Shown here piece by piece: positions 43,192 through 50,887 of a DNA stretch of 64,000 nt (its first letter is position 1; each line of letters starts with the position of its first letter). The stretch is taken from the NCBI RefSeq assembly GCF_029223525.1, contig NZ_JARHTQ010000004.1, forward strand, positions 186,001 through 250,000. Direction: 5' to 3'. The DNA comes from Streptantibioticus ferralitis (GTDB lineage: Bacteria; Actinomycetota; Actinomycetes; Streptomycetales; Streptomycetaceae). A program made the position numbers and the translations under genes. The notes beneath the pieces were generated by a model. It ran no database searches. It saw only the letters and a program-made list of their open reading frames with translations, and was not told where the DNA came from.

Positions 43192-44148
43192 ATGACGCCG
43201 CCTCCGCCTCCCCTGGGACGCTCCCGCGGCAGGGACGATGTCACCCTCGATCCCGCACTTGACGACGCCGACCTGGCCACCGTCCGGGACGCGCTGGCCC
43301 GGGGGCGCTGGGACCACGCCCGTGCGCTGCTCGCCGCGACCGGCGACGACTGGGACCGGCGCGGACACCGCCTCGTCGTCCTCGCCGAAGGTCCGACCAG
43401 TGCCGCCTGGGCCCGGGACTGGCAGCTGGCGGAGCCGGACAGCGCGGATGCCGCCGCGCTCCTGGCCTGCGCCGCGGTCTTCCGGGCGGTACGCGGCAAG
43501 GGCACCCGCGAGGCGGCGCACGAGGCCTGTGCGGCCGCCGCGCGACTGGCACCGGAGGATCCCTCGCCATGGCTCGGCCTGCTTATCCTGGCCCGCCGCA
43601 CCGGCACCGACGACGAACGGGTACGGGCCTTCGACCAGGTCCGCACCCGGCACCGGGAGCACCACCACGCCCACCATCTGATGGCCGCCTGCTTAGCCGA
43701 GCGCCAGCACGCGGACTCCGACGACCCGCTGCACGAGGTGTACGACTTCGCCTCCTGGGCGGCGGAACAGGCGCCCGCCGACTCACCGCTCGCCGTACTC
43801 CCGGTGGTGGCCCACGCGGAGCGCTACCGGGTACTGGCCGGCGCCGGAGTCGAGCCGAGCGACCCCGCCGACTCCCGGCACTGGACCACCCGCCGCGCCC
43901 GTCAGGCCATGAAGGCAGCCTTCGACTGGTGGCTGGAATGGGACGACGACCACCACCACCATCCACGGCGCAAGGTCGACCTCAACTACCTGGCGCACGC
44001 CAAGTTCCACGAAGGCCGGACCGCCGAAGCGGCCGCGCTGTTCACCCGTATCGGCCCGCACGCCACGCACGCCCCGTGGTCCTACCCGGACCGCGACGCC
44101 AAGAAGGCATTCCGTGCCGTGCGCAGCGCCGCGCTCGGCTCCTCGTAA
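43192..44148 (+). CDS. Unrecognised helical-repeat-like protein, TTA-containing
   Basis: A soluble 318-aa protein rich in Ala, Arg and His, with alternating helices that resemble degenerate tetratricopeptide repeats (TVRDALARGRWDHARALLAA, GRTAEAAALFTRIGPHA). A cluster DWWLEWDDDHHHHPRRK near residue 245 could bind metal. I do not recognise a named family. A TTA codon at 43693-43695 suggests bldA-dependent expression. The ATG follows GGAGGAAGC and overlaps a six-codon upstream frame by ATGA. It precedes a truncated permease in the same direction. Confidence 0.65.
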   Translation: MTPPPPPLGRSRGRDDVTLDPALDDADLATVRDALARGRWDHARALLAATGDDWDRRGHRLVVLAEGPTSAAWARDWQLAEPDSADAAALLACAAVFRAVRGKGTREAAHEACAAAARLAPEDPSPWLGLLILARRTGTDDERVRAFDQVRTRHREHHHAHHLMAACLAERQHADSDDPLHEVYDFASWAAEQAPADSPLAVLPVVAHAERYRVLAGAGVEPSDPADSRHWTTRRARQAMKAAFDWWLEWDDDHHHHPRRKVDLNYLAHAKFHEGRTAEAAALFTRIGPHATHAPWSYPDRDAKKAFRAVRSAALGSS

Positions 44149-44183
44149 CCGTGCCCACCCCCCTCGGAAGGCAGACCACCGCA

Positions 44184-44335
44184 TGTTGACGGGCAGCACG
44201 AGCGAGATCAGCACCTATCTGGGCCAGGAGCGACGGCTGCGGGCGGACCGTCTCGGCATGCCCGGGCTGCTGCTGTCAGTGGTCGCGGCCAGCGCGAGCT
44301 GGGTTGCGGCCGGTTCGGAACCGCCGGACCACGCC
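44184..44335 (+). pseudogene. Truncated APC-family permease, 5' end only
   Basis: From the ATG at 44184 the frame reads MLTGSTSEISTYLGQERRLR followed by ADRLGMPGLLLSVVAASASW. This matches the start of an APC-type permease up to the first helix. Homology then ends abruptly at the edge of the hairpin repeat array beginning near 44321. The frame runs on through the repeat without further similarity. I infer that a permease gene was deleted or interrupted at this site, leaving about 45 codons. Confidence 0.55.
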
Positions 44336-44475
44336 GTGGGGGTTGCTCGCCGCGTCGGCGGTGCCTTTCTTGGGGGCAAGCCCCCACTCCCGCTTGCTCG
44401 CGGCGGCTCGTCTTCTTGGGGGCAGGCCCCATTTGCCCGCGGTGGCGGGCTTTCTTGGGGGGCGAGCCCCCCCGG
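44321..44475. repeat. Tandem hairpin repeat array (copy A)
   Basis: Three consecutive units of about 40 to 50 bases each carry a TTGCTCGC or GCCCGCGG-type start and a TTCTTGGGGGC end followed by a complementary CCCC run. The third unit has GGGGGGCGAGCCCCCC. The array begins CGCCGGACCAC-GCC and then GTTGCTCGCCG. The same left end occurs on the minus strand at 60144-60160, and the GTTGCTCGCCG plus CTTGGGGGCAAGCC core recurs at 60054-60095. It lies between the permease relic and the phosphoesterase. It may act as a terminator, or be a non-autonomous mobile repeat. Confidence 0.6.
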
Positions 44476-44555
44476 GGTGCCCTCGCCGAATGTGCGCGGC
44501 CCGTGCGTGCTGGCCCGCAGGCTGCGGCAAGGCATCGTGAGGCTGGGCGCCGCCG

Positions 44556-46037
44556 TCAACTGCCCGAACGGTGGACCGGGTGGAGGCCGGACAGGTCGCG
44601 CAGCACGGTGTGGTTGCGGTCGGCGGCGGTGCCCAGTGTGTAGTGCGGCCAGGCGCCGAAGTACTCGGCGCGGGTGCGCTGGCTCCACCGGCGGGCCAGC
44701 TCGGAGCGGGTCTTGTAGAAGTTGACCTGGTAGCCGCCGGTGTGGCAGCGCACCAGCGCATAGCCGCCCGGGTACTCCTTGGTCGCCGCGACCTCCAGGA
44801 ACTCGACGGCCTGGCTCTCCTGCGCGAAGGTGCGCTTGTTGCGGTGGGTGTGCCCGGCATGGTGGAAGAAGACACCCGGGGTGCGGTGGTAGAGCGCCTC
44901 CAGTTTGCGGGCCTTGCCCTGGTCCAGGTCGAAGGCGGGCCCGGCCGCGGTGGTGACCGCGGACTCGAAGGTGACCGGATGATGGCCGAACAGCAGCGTC
45001 GGACGGTCCCGGTCGTGGCGCAACACATGCTGCAGGTCGGCGAGTTGGCTTTCGTCGAGGGTGCCGCCCGCGGCGTCCAGCATCGTCGTGTCCAGCCCGA
45101 TGACCCGCAAGCCGCCCACCTCATGGCTGGACAGCGTCTGCCGCCGGTACGGGAAGGCGTCGCCCCAGCAGTCGTGATGGTCCGCGGCGCTCGGCACCGG
45201 CGCGCACCCGGCGTAGTCCGGACCGACGTGCGGACGGTCGTGGTTGCCGCGCGCCACGAAGTAGTCCCGGTTCAACGTGCCCCAGCCGTCCAGCAGTTGC
45301 CGCACCCGGGCGACGTCCCGGGGCTTGGCCTCCGCCGTCAGATCACCGGCGACCAGTAGCACGTCGGCGCCGCGGTCCGGCTTGCGCAGGTCGTCCAGCA
45401 GCGCGCCGAGCATGACCTCCGGATACGGCGGCAGGCCCGGGTCCTGCTGGAACGACGGCGGCCAGTCGCCGACGATGATGCCGCTCGTCTGCTCGCCCAT
45501 GTGGAGGTCGTTGCAGAGCGCGACGGTGAACAGATACCGCCCCGGCGGCGGGACCAGGGTCGTGAACACCCCGGGGGCGTCCATCGACCCGCCGCTGCCC
45601 GGGAACTGCAGCATCGACTGCTGTGCGGCCTGTCCGGCCGAGCGGCCCATGAACGCATAGGTACGGCCGGGTTCCAGCCCGTGCACCTCGGCGTAGTGGA
45701 ACGCGGTCGGACCGGTGTCGTGCAGCACTGTGCGCAGCGAGCCGGGATTGCCCGGCTCGCCCAGCAGCAACTCCGTGTCGGTGGGCACCGGCGCGGGCGC
45801 TCCATAGCGGTCCACCTCGGCCTTCGATCCGGTGAACCAGGTGATCACCGCACTGGTGTCGGTGACCGTCACCACTTCCAGGTCCGTCACCAGCAGGGCA
45901 CCGGAGCGGACATCGGCCGCCGACCGGGTGGCGGCGGAGGCGGTGCCCGCCCCCATGGCCGAGTCGGCGAACGGCAGCGTTGCGACCAGGCCCGCCCACA
46001 CCAGGGCCTGCCGACGAGAGGAGGGACAGCAGTCCAT
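44556..46037 (-). CDS. Tat-exported purple-acid-type metallophosphoesterase
   Basis: A 493-aa protein with a twin-arginine signal (SSRRQALVWAGLVATLPFA). A fibronectin-like N-terminal domain (TDTSAVITWFTGSKAEVDRY) is followed by the calcineurin-like metallophosphoesterase domain. The metal ligands appear in LCNDLHMG, VLLVAGDLTAEAKPRD, FVARGNHDRPH, LLFGHHPVTF and HHAGHTHRN. The substrate could be a phosphomonoester or a phosphodiester outside the membrane. It is preceded at 129 bases by the copper locus in the same direction and followed by the repeat array. Confidence 0.88.
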   Translation of the reverse strand: MDCCPSSRRQALVWAGLVATLPFADSAMGAGTASAATRSAADVRSGALLVTDLEVVTVTDTSAVITWFTGSKAEVDRYGAPAPVPTDTELLLGEPGNPGSLRTVLHDTGPTAFHYAEVHGLEPGRTYAFMGRSAGQAAQQSMLQFPGSGGSMDAPGVFTTLVPPPGRYLFTVALCNDLHMGEQTSGIIVGDWPPSFQQDPGLPPYPEVMLGALLDDLRKPDRGADVLLVAGDLTAEAKPRDVARVRQLLDGWGTLNRDYFVARGNHDRPHVGPDYAGCAPVPSAADHHDCWGDAFPYRRQTLSSHEVGGLRVIGLDTTMLDAAGGTLDESQLADLQHVLRHDRDRPTLLFGHHPVTFESAVTTAAGPAFDLDQGKARKLEALYHRTPGVFFHHAGHTHRNKRTFAQESQAVEFLEVAATKEYPGGYALVRCHTGGYQVNFYKTRSELARRWSQRTRAEYFGAWPHYTLGTAADRNHTVLRDLSGLHPVHRSGS

Positions 46038-46166
46038 GGCTGGGAAGTATGCTCCTCGGCCTTGAACAGAGGGAGACGCCGGGATGACGGGAACGGCGAT
46101 ACGACCCGATTGCCGTACGCGGCCGGGCGGTTGCCGGGACGGCCGCGCACCACCGGGGCCCTCCGG

Positions 46167-46679
46167 TCAACGGCAGCCCGCGGGGTCCGCACCGCCCCCG
46201 CGCCAACAGCCCGCGGGCATCGCGACCGCGTCCACCTGGACCCGCGGGCCGTACCGGAAACGCAGTGCGAACCGCACCCGTTGGCCGGTGCGCAACGCCG
46301 ACGGGACGGTCACGACGAGGTCCCCGGTCATCGGTGCCATCGCCAACTCGCCCCGGGCGGGTACCGGGAGCGCGGCCGTCGCAAGCGAGCGGCCGGCGCT
46401 GCCCAGGTGCTGATGCCGGCGCAGTGCCACCGGCCCGGGGAACTGCCAGCTGGCGCCGGTGAGTTGGTCCGAGACGTCACCGGGGTTCCGTACGGTGAAG
46501 AACACCGCGGTCTCGGCGCCCGCTCCGCCCGTGGGGATGAGGATCACCCCGTCGGCCACCCGGACCGGCCGGGCCCGTCCGGCGCCGCCCGCCATGACCC
46601 ATCCGCACAGCAGCGCCAGCGCGGCGGCTCCGGCGATGAGCGGTGCGAGGGCGGTACCCGCCCGGACCGCCCGGCTCAC
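46167..46679 (-). CDS. PCu(A)C-like membrane-anchored protein, ligands degenerate
   Basis: A 170-aa protein with an N-terminal membrane anchor (LAPLIAGAAALALLCGWVMA) and a PCu(A)C-type beta-barrel: ETAVFFTVRNPGDVSDQL, then LRTGQRVRFALRFRYG. The classic H(M)-x10-M-x21-H-x-M copper site is not conserved: RRHQHLGS and LAMAPMTGDL leave only part of the ligand set. The GTG start overlaps the copper ATPase stop by GTGA, so they form an operon. A role in periplasmic copper handling is likely from context, with altered metal affinity. Confidence 0.7.
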   Translation of the reverse strand: MSRAVRAGTALAPLIAGAAALALLCGWVMAGGAGRARPVRVADGVILIPTGGAGAETAVFFTVRNPGDVSDQLTGASWQFPGPVALRRHQHLGSAGRSLATAALPVPARGELAMAPMTGDLVVTVPSALRTGQRVRFALRFRYGPRVQVDAVAMPAGCWRGGGADPAGCR

Positions 46680-48940
46680 CGCGGGTCCCCGGCGATCGGG
46701 GCGCGGCGGCGACCGCCCGCGCGGCCCGGCGCCCGGCGGGGCAACGGCTGCCAGGTACGCAGCCGCAGACTGTTGCCGACCACCAGGAGCGAACTGAGCG
46801 ACATCGCCAGCGCCGCCAGCATCGGGTTGAGCAGACCGACAGCGGCCAGCGGTATCAGAACGACGTTGTAGCCGAACGCCCACACCAGATTGGCGCGGAC
46901 GGTCGCCAGGGTGCGCCGGGCCAGCCGCACCGCGTCGATCAGCGCCTCGATCTCGCCGCGTACCAGGGTGAGTCCGGCCGCGCCGATCGCCGCGTCGGTA
47001 CCGGTGCCCAGGGCGATGCCCAGGTCGGCGGCGGCCAGCGCCGCGGCGTCGTTGACCCCGTCGCCGACCACCGCGGTGGTGTGGCCGGCCGTCCGCAGTG
47101 CCGTGACCACCTCGGCCTTGTCCTGCGGCGAGGCCGAGGCATGGACCTGCTCGATGCCCAGCTGCCCGGCCACCGCGTGTGCCGTTCCCGCTCGGTCGCC
47201 GGTCAGCAGCACCGTCGCCAGGCCCATGGTGCGCAGCCGGTGGACCGCGCGGTAACTGCCGGGCCGTACGGTGTCGCCCAGCGCGAAGACCGCCGCCGGG
47301 CCGCCGTCCACCTCGGCGAGCACCGCCGTGTGGCCCTGCTGCTCCGCGTGGTTCAGCGCCTGTCGCAACTCATCGGGCAGCGCCGCCACACCGTCCGGCC
47401 GCAGCACCCGGACCCGCCGCCCCTCCACCACGCCCGCCACCCCGCTGCCCGCGGTGGCCGTGAAGTCCGTCACCTGCGGCAGCGGGGTGCCGTAGCGCTG
47501 CCGGGCAGCGGTGGCCAGGGCGCGCCCGAGCGGATGCTCGGAGCGGTGCTCCACCGCTCCGGCCAGCCGCAGCACATCAGCGCTGTGGCCCGAGGCGAGC
47601 GCGGTCTCGGCCAGCCGCATCTGACCGGAGGTCAGGGTGCCGGTCTTGTCCAACACCACCGTGTCGACCCGCCGTAGGCTCTCCAGCGCCTCCGGTCCCC
47701 GTACCAGCACGCCCAGTTCGGCGCCGCGCCCCGCGGCGGCCATCAGCGCGGTGGGCGTGGCCAGGCCCAGCGCGCACGGGCAGGCCACCACCAGGACGGC
47801 GACCGCGGCGGTGACCGCCGCCTGCGCCGCCGCACCGGCGCCCAGCCAGAAGCCCAGTACGCAGACCGCGACGGTCAGCACGCAGGGCACGAACACTCCG
47901 GCCACCGCGTCCGCCAGCCGCTGCGACCGGGCCTTGCCCGCCTGGGCCTCGGCAACCAGCGCGGTGATACGGGCGAGTTGGGTGTCGGCGCCGACCGCGG
48001 TGGCGCGCACCACCAGCGTGCCGCCGATGTTGAGGGCGGCTCCGATGACCGGATCGCCGGGGCCGGTCTCCCTCGGTGTGCTCTCCCCGGTCAGCAGGGA
48101 CAGGTCGACGGCCGAACGGCCGTCCAGCACGATGCCGTCGGTGGCGACCTTCTCGCCCGGCCGCACCACGAACTCCTGCCCCGGCAGCAGCCGGTCGACC
48201 GGAACGCGTACCTCCGTACCGTCCCGCCGTACCCACACGTCCTTGGCGCCGAGTTCGGCGAGCGCCCGCAGCGCCGAGCCGGTCCGTCGCCGCACCCGTC
48301 CTTCGAGGAACCGCCCGTACAGCACGAACAGCGGTACGCCGACCGCCGCCTCCAGATAGACATGCGCCCCGTCGGCGGCGCTCGCGGTGAGCGAGAACGG
48401 CATCCGCATGCCCGGTGCTCCGGCGCCGCCCACGAACAACGCGTATGCCGACCAGCCGAACGAGGCCAGCACACCCAGACTGACCAGGGTGTCCATGGTC
48501 GCGGTGGCATGTCGCAGACCGCGCCAGGCCCGATCGTGGAACGGGTGGGCGCCCCAGGTCGCCACCGGTGCGGCCAGCATGAAGCACAGCCACTGCCAGT
48601 CGCGGAACTGCAGCGACGGCACCATCGACAAGACGATCACGGGTATCGACAGCGCGGCGACCAGCGTCAACCGGATCCGGTCGGCGTCCTCGGCGGGCGG
48701 TTCGGCGTCCTCGGCACCGCGGTCCCGTACCAACCGCGCGGTGTAGCCCGCCCGTTCCACACAGGCGATGAGTTCCGCCGCGCCGACGCCCGTGGGATGC
48801 ACGACCCGTGCTCGGCCGGTGGCGAGGTTGACGCCCGCCGTGACGCCCTCGATCCGCGTCAGCCGCCTCTCGACCCGTGACACGCACGCCGCGCAGGTCA
48901 TACCGCCGATGGCCAGATCGGTGGTGTACGTCCCGGTCAC
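46676..48940 (-). CDS. Heavy-metal (copper) P1B-type ATPase
   Basis: Copper-translocating ATPase, 754 aa. The N-terminal HMA domain has GGMTCAACVSRVE with C16 and C19. Eight membrane segments include VVACPCALGLATP with the transport CPC motif. The phosphorylation loop is DKTGTLTSG, the HP motif is in EHRSEHPLGRAL, the actuator loop is LLTGESTPRE, and the hinge is VVGDGVNDAAALA. Late helices carry VWAFGYNVVLIPLA and MSLSSLLVVGNSLRL, typical of Cu(I) pumps. The start overlaps the small upstream gene by ATGA. Confidence 0.94.
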   Translation of the reverse strand: MTGTYTTDLAIGGMTCAACVSRVERRLTRIEGVTAGVNLATGRARVVHPTGVGAAELIACVERAGYTARLVRDRGAEDAEPPAEDADRIRLTLVAALSIPVIVLSMVPSLQFRDWQWLCFMLAAPVATWGAHPFHDRAWRGLRHATATMDTLVSLGVLASFGWSAYALFVGGAGAPGMRMPFSLTASAADGAHVYLEAAVGVPLFVLYGRFLEGRVRRRTGSALRALAELGAKDVWVRRDGTEVRVPVDRLLPGQEFVVRPGEKVATDGIVLDGRSAVDLSLLTGESTPRETGPGDPVIGAALNIGGTLVVRATAVGADTQLARITALVAEAQAGKARSQRLADAVAGVFVPCVLTVAVCVLGFWLGAGAAAQAAVTAAVAVLVVACPCALGLATPTALMAAAGRGAELGVLVRGPEALESLRRVDTVVLDKTGTLTSGQMRLAETALASGHSADVLRLAGAVEHRSEHPLGRALATAARQRYGTPLPQVTDFTATAGSGVAGVVEGRRVRVLRPDGVAALPDELRQALNHAEQQGHTAVLAEVDGGPAAVFALGDTVRPGSYRAVHRLRTMGLATVLLTGDRAGTAHAVAGQLGIEQVHASASPQDKAEVVTALRTAGHTTAVVGDGVNDAAALAAADLGIALGTGTDAAIGAAGLTLVRGEIEALIDAVRLARRTLATVRANLVWAFGYNVVLIPLAAVGLLNPMLAALAMSLSSLLVVGNSLRLRTWQPLPRRAPGRAGGRRRAPIAGDPR

Positions 48941-49188
48941 CGGTGCGTGCCGTCCATCGTCATACCGGGCATGCTCCCGTCACCAGCCGGGGCGCCGCCC
49001 GAGGGATTCGGTCCGGGCCGTAGGCCGGGGGCGACCGGTCCGACGGACCTGCCGACCAGGAACGACGCCGCGAAGGCGATCCCCAGGGCGATGGCGAAAC
49101 CGAGCAGGGCCAGTAGCGGTCGGGTGGTTGGCCGTCCGGCGCCCGCGTCCGGGGCGGCACTGCGGGACGGCGAGTACGTTGCGCTCAC
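48937..49188 (-). CDS. Small membrane protein with Met/His tail
   Basis: An 83-aa single-pass protein. A hydrophobic segment, PLLALLGFAIALGIAFAASF, is followed by a Gly/Pro-rich extracytoplasmic tail ending in GSMPGMTMDGTHR, a possible Cu(I)-binding Met/His cluster. The GTG start lies at 49188. It is the first gene of the copper operon, coupled to the ATPase by ATGA. It could deliver copper to the pump or sense it; no named family is recognised. Confidence 0.65.
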   Translation of the reverse strand: MSATYSPSRSAAPDAGAGRPTTRPLLALLGFAIALGIAFAASFLVGRSVGPVAPGLRPGPNPSGGAPAGDGSMPGMTMDGTHR

Positions 49189-49287
49189 CTTCCGGTAGTC
49201 GGCCCGATGGTGGCGCTGGTTCCCGGGGTTCGGATACGAGTCGCAGGACGCTGGAACCGGACGGGCGATCGGTCCGACTACTGTCGC

Positions 49288-49977
49288 GTGGAACTCAGCA
49301 GCAAGCAGCCGGGCCAGGTCGCCACGCGGAGCCCGGACAGCGAGGGCGGCCTGGCCCTACGGCTTCGGGACGTGGTGTGCAGGCATGGCCGACTGGCGGC
49401 GGTGGGCGGTGTCGACCTCGATGTGGCCGCGGGCCAGCGGGTCGCGCTCACCGGTACCAACGGCTCAGGAAAGACCACGTTGTTGCGCGCGGTGCTCGGG
49501 CTGCACCGGCAGGTCGACGGCGAGATCCTGGTCGGCGGCCGGGGGAGCCGCAGCGCGGCCGAGTGGGCCTGGCGGCGCAGAGCGTGTGCGTGGATTCCGC
49601 AGCGTCCGGCGGCGGGGCGCTTCCCGCTGCTGGCACATGAGTTGCTCCGCAGCAGCGGAGACGGTGGGCAGGCGCTGAGCGCCGCGGAGCGGTTGGGGGT
49701 GGGCGCCCTGGTCGACCGGCCGTTGAGCAGCTTGTCCGGCGGCCAGCTGCAACGTGTGCACCTGGCGCGCGCGGTGGGCTGTGTGGCGGCCGGGGCCGGT
49801 GTGGTGCTCGCTGACGAGCCCACCGCGGCACTGGACTTCGCCGGACAGGAGGAGGCCGCCGAACTGCTCACCGGGCTGCCGGTGACCTTGCTGGTGGTGA
49901 CCCATGACCGGGCGATGGCCGCGCGCTGCGACCGGGTGCTGGAGATGGCGGCGGGCCGACTGCGGGAGGTCGGGTGA
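49288..49977 (+). CDS. Metal ABC transporter, ATP-binding subunit (ZnuC-like)
   Basis: ABC ATPase of about 229 aa with Walker A GTNGSGKTT, Q-loop IPQRPAAGRF, signature LSSLSGGQLQRVHLARAV, Walker B VVLADEPTAALD and switch H in VVTHDRA. The size and the neighbouring FecCD/ABC-3-like permease fit the zinc/manganese importer family. The start is uncertain: I use the GTG at 49288, but no good ribosome-binding site precedes it. It diverges from the copper operon and overlaps the permease gene by GTGA. Confidence 0.85.
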   Translation: MELSSKQPGQVATRSPDSEGGLALRLRDVVCRHGRLAAVGGVDLDVAAGQRVALTGTNGSGKTTLLRAVLGLHRQVDGEILVGGRGSRSAAEWAWRRRACAWIPQRPAAGRFPLLAHELLRSSGDGGQALSAAERLGVGALVDRPLSSLSGGQLQRVHLARAVGCVAAGAGVVLADEPTAALDFAGQEEAAELLTGLPVTLLVVTHDRAMAARCDRVLEMAAGRLREVG

Positions 49978-50840
49978 GCGCGCTGGACCAGATCGGGGAA
50001 CTGCTGCGGTTGGTGCCGGTGCAGCGTGCGGGCATCGGACTCGTACTGGCCGCCCTGGGGCTGCCGGTGGTGGGTGTGGTGATCGTCGGCCTGGACATCA
50101 TGCCGGTGCGCTTCGCGATGATGCATGTGGCGCTGCTGGGTATTGCCGTCGGCGAACTGCTGGGTGTGGACCCGGTGTTGTGCGCGCTGCTGGCGTGCGC
50201 CGCGGCGGGTGCGGGCGTGGCGCCGCTGGCCCGTACACCTGAGGCGCTGTCCGGCGCGATGGGTCTGCTGATGAGCCTGGCGATCGCGGCGGCGCTGCTG
50301 GTGCTGGCGCTGTCGGGGGTGAACGCCAACGGGGCGTTCGCGCTGCTGTGGGGGTCCATCCTCGCGGTGCGACCGTCCGACCTGGTGGTGCTGGGCACGT
50401 TGGCGGTGGCGGTGCCCGCACTGTTCGTCTGGCGGCGCCGGGACCTCGCACTGCTGCTGCACGACCGGGAGTTGGCGGTGTGCTCCGGTGTTCCGGCGCA
50501 GCGGCTCACCATGCTGCTGCTGGTCCTGGTGGCGGTCGCGGTGGCGGGTGCCATCCGGCTCACCGGCGCGCTGCTGGTCGACGCGCTCACCTTGCTGCCC
50601 GCGCTCGCCGCGCGGCGGCTCGGCCGCTCGCTGGGTGCGATCACCCTGTGGGCGATGGGCATCGGCGTGCTGGTGAACGCCACCGGATTCCTGATCGCGC
50701 TGGGCTGGGATCTGCCACCCGGTCCCGTGCTCGTCCTCGCGGCGGGCGCGGTGGCCCTTGTCGCACACCTGCTGCCGGAAAGGGGAGCCAGCTCATGGCG
50801 CGTGCTCGATGCCGCCTCGCACGGCGGGGCACCGCACTGA
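49974..50840 (+). CDS. Metal ABC transporter permease (ABC-3 family)
   Basis: Hydrophobic 288-aa protein with about eight membrane segments. The family-typical order is GVVIVGLDIMPVRFAMMHVA, LLGVDPVLCALLACAAAGAG, SGVNANGAFALLWGSILAV and a late VSG-type loop LTGALLVDALTLLPALAARR. It is coupled to the ATPase gene by a four-base overlap. No solute-binding protein gene (ZnuA-type) is present in the window, so the transporter is incomplete here or uses a distant binding protein. Confidence 0.83.
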   Translation: MSALDQIGELLRLVPVQRAGIGLVLAALGLPVVGVVIVGLDIMPVRFAMMHVALLGIAVGELLGVDPVLCALLACAAAGAGVAPLARTPEALSGAMGLLMSLAIAAALLVLALSGVNANGAFALLWGSILAVRPSDLVVLGTLAVAVPALFVWRRRDLALLLHDRELAVCSGVPAQRLTMLLLVLVAVAVAGAIRLTGALLVDALTLLPALAARRLGRSLGAITLWAMGIGVLVNATGFLIALGWDLPPGPVLVLAAGAVALVAHLLPERGASSWRVLDAASHGGAPH

Positions 50841-50887
50841 CCGCGGTGCGCCGCCGCCGGTGCGCCGCCGACGGTGCCGTGCATGGT

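Noticed and set aside
44321-44475. CRISPR array
   Set aside because: The units are only three, imperfect, adjacent and hairpin-forming with no unique spacers, and no cas genes are present.
46167-50840. Copper metallophore (chalkophore) cluster
   Set aside because: Only transport and chaperone genes are present; no isonitrile, methanobactin-like or other ligand-making gene lies beside them.
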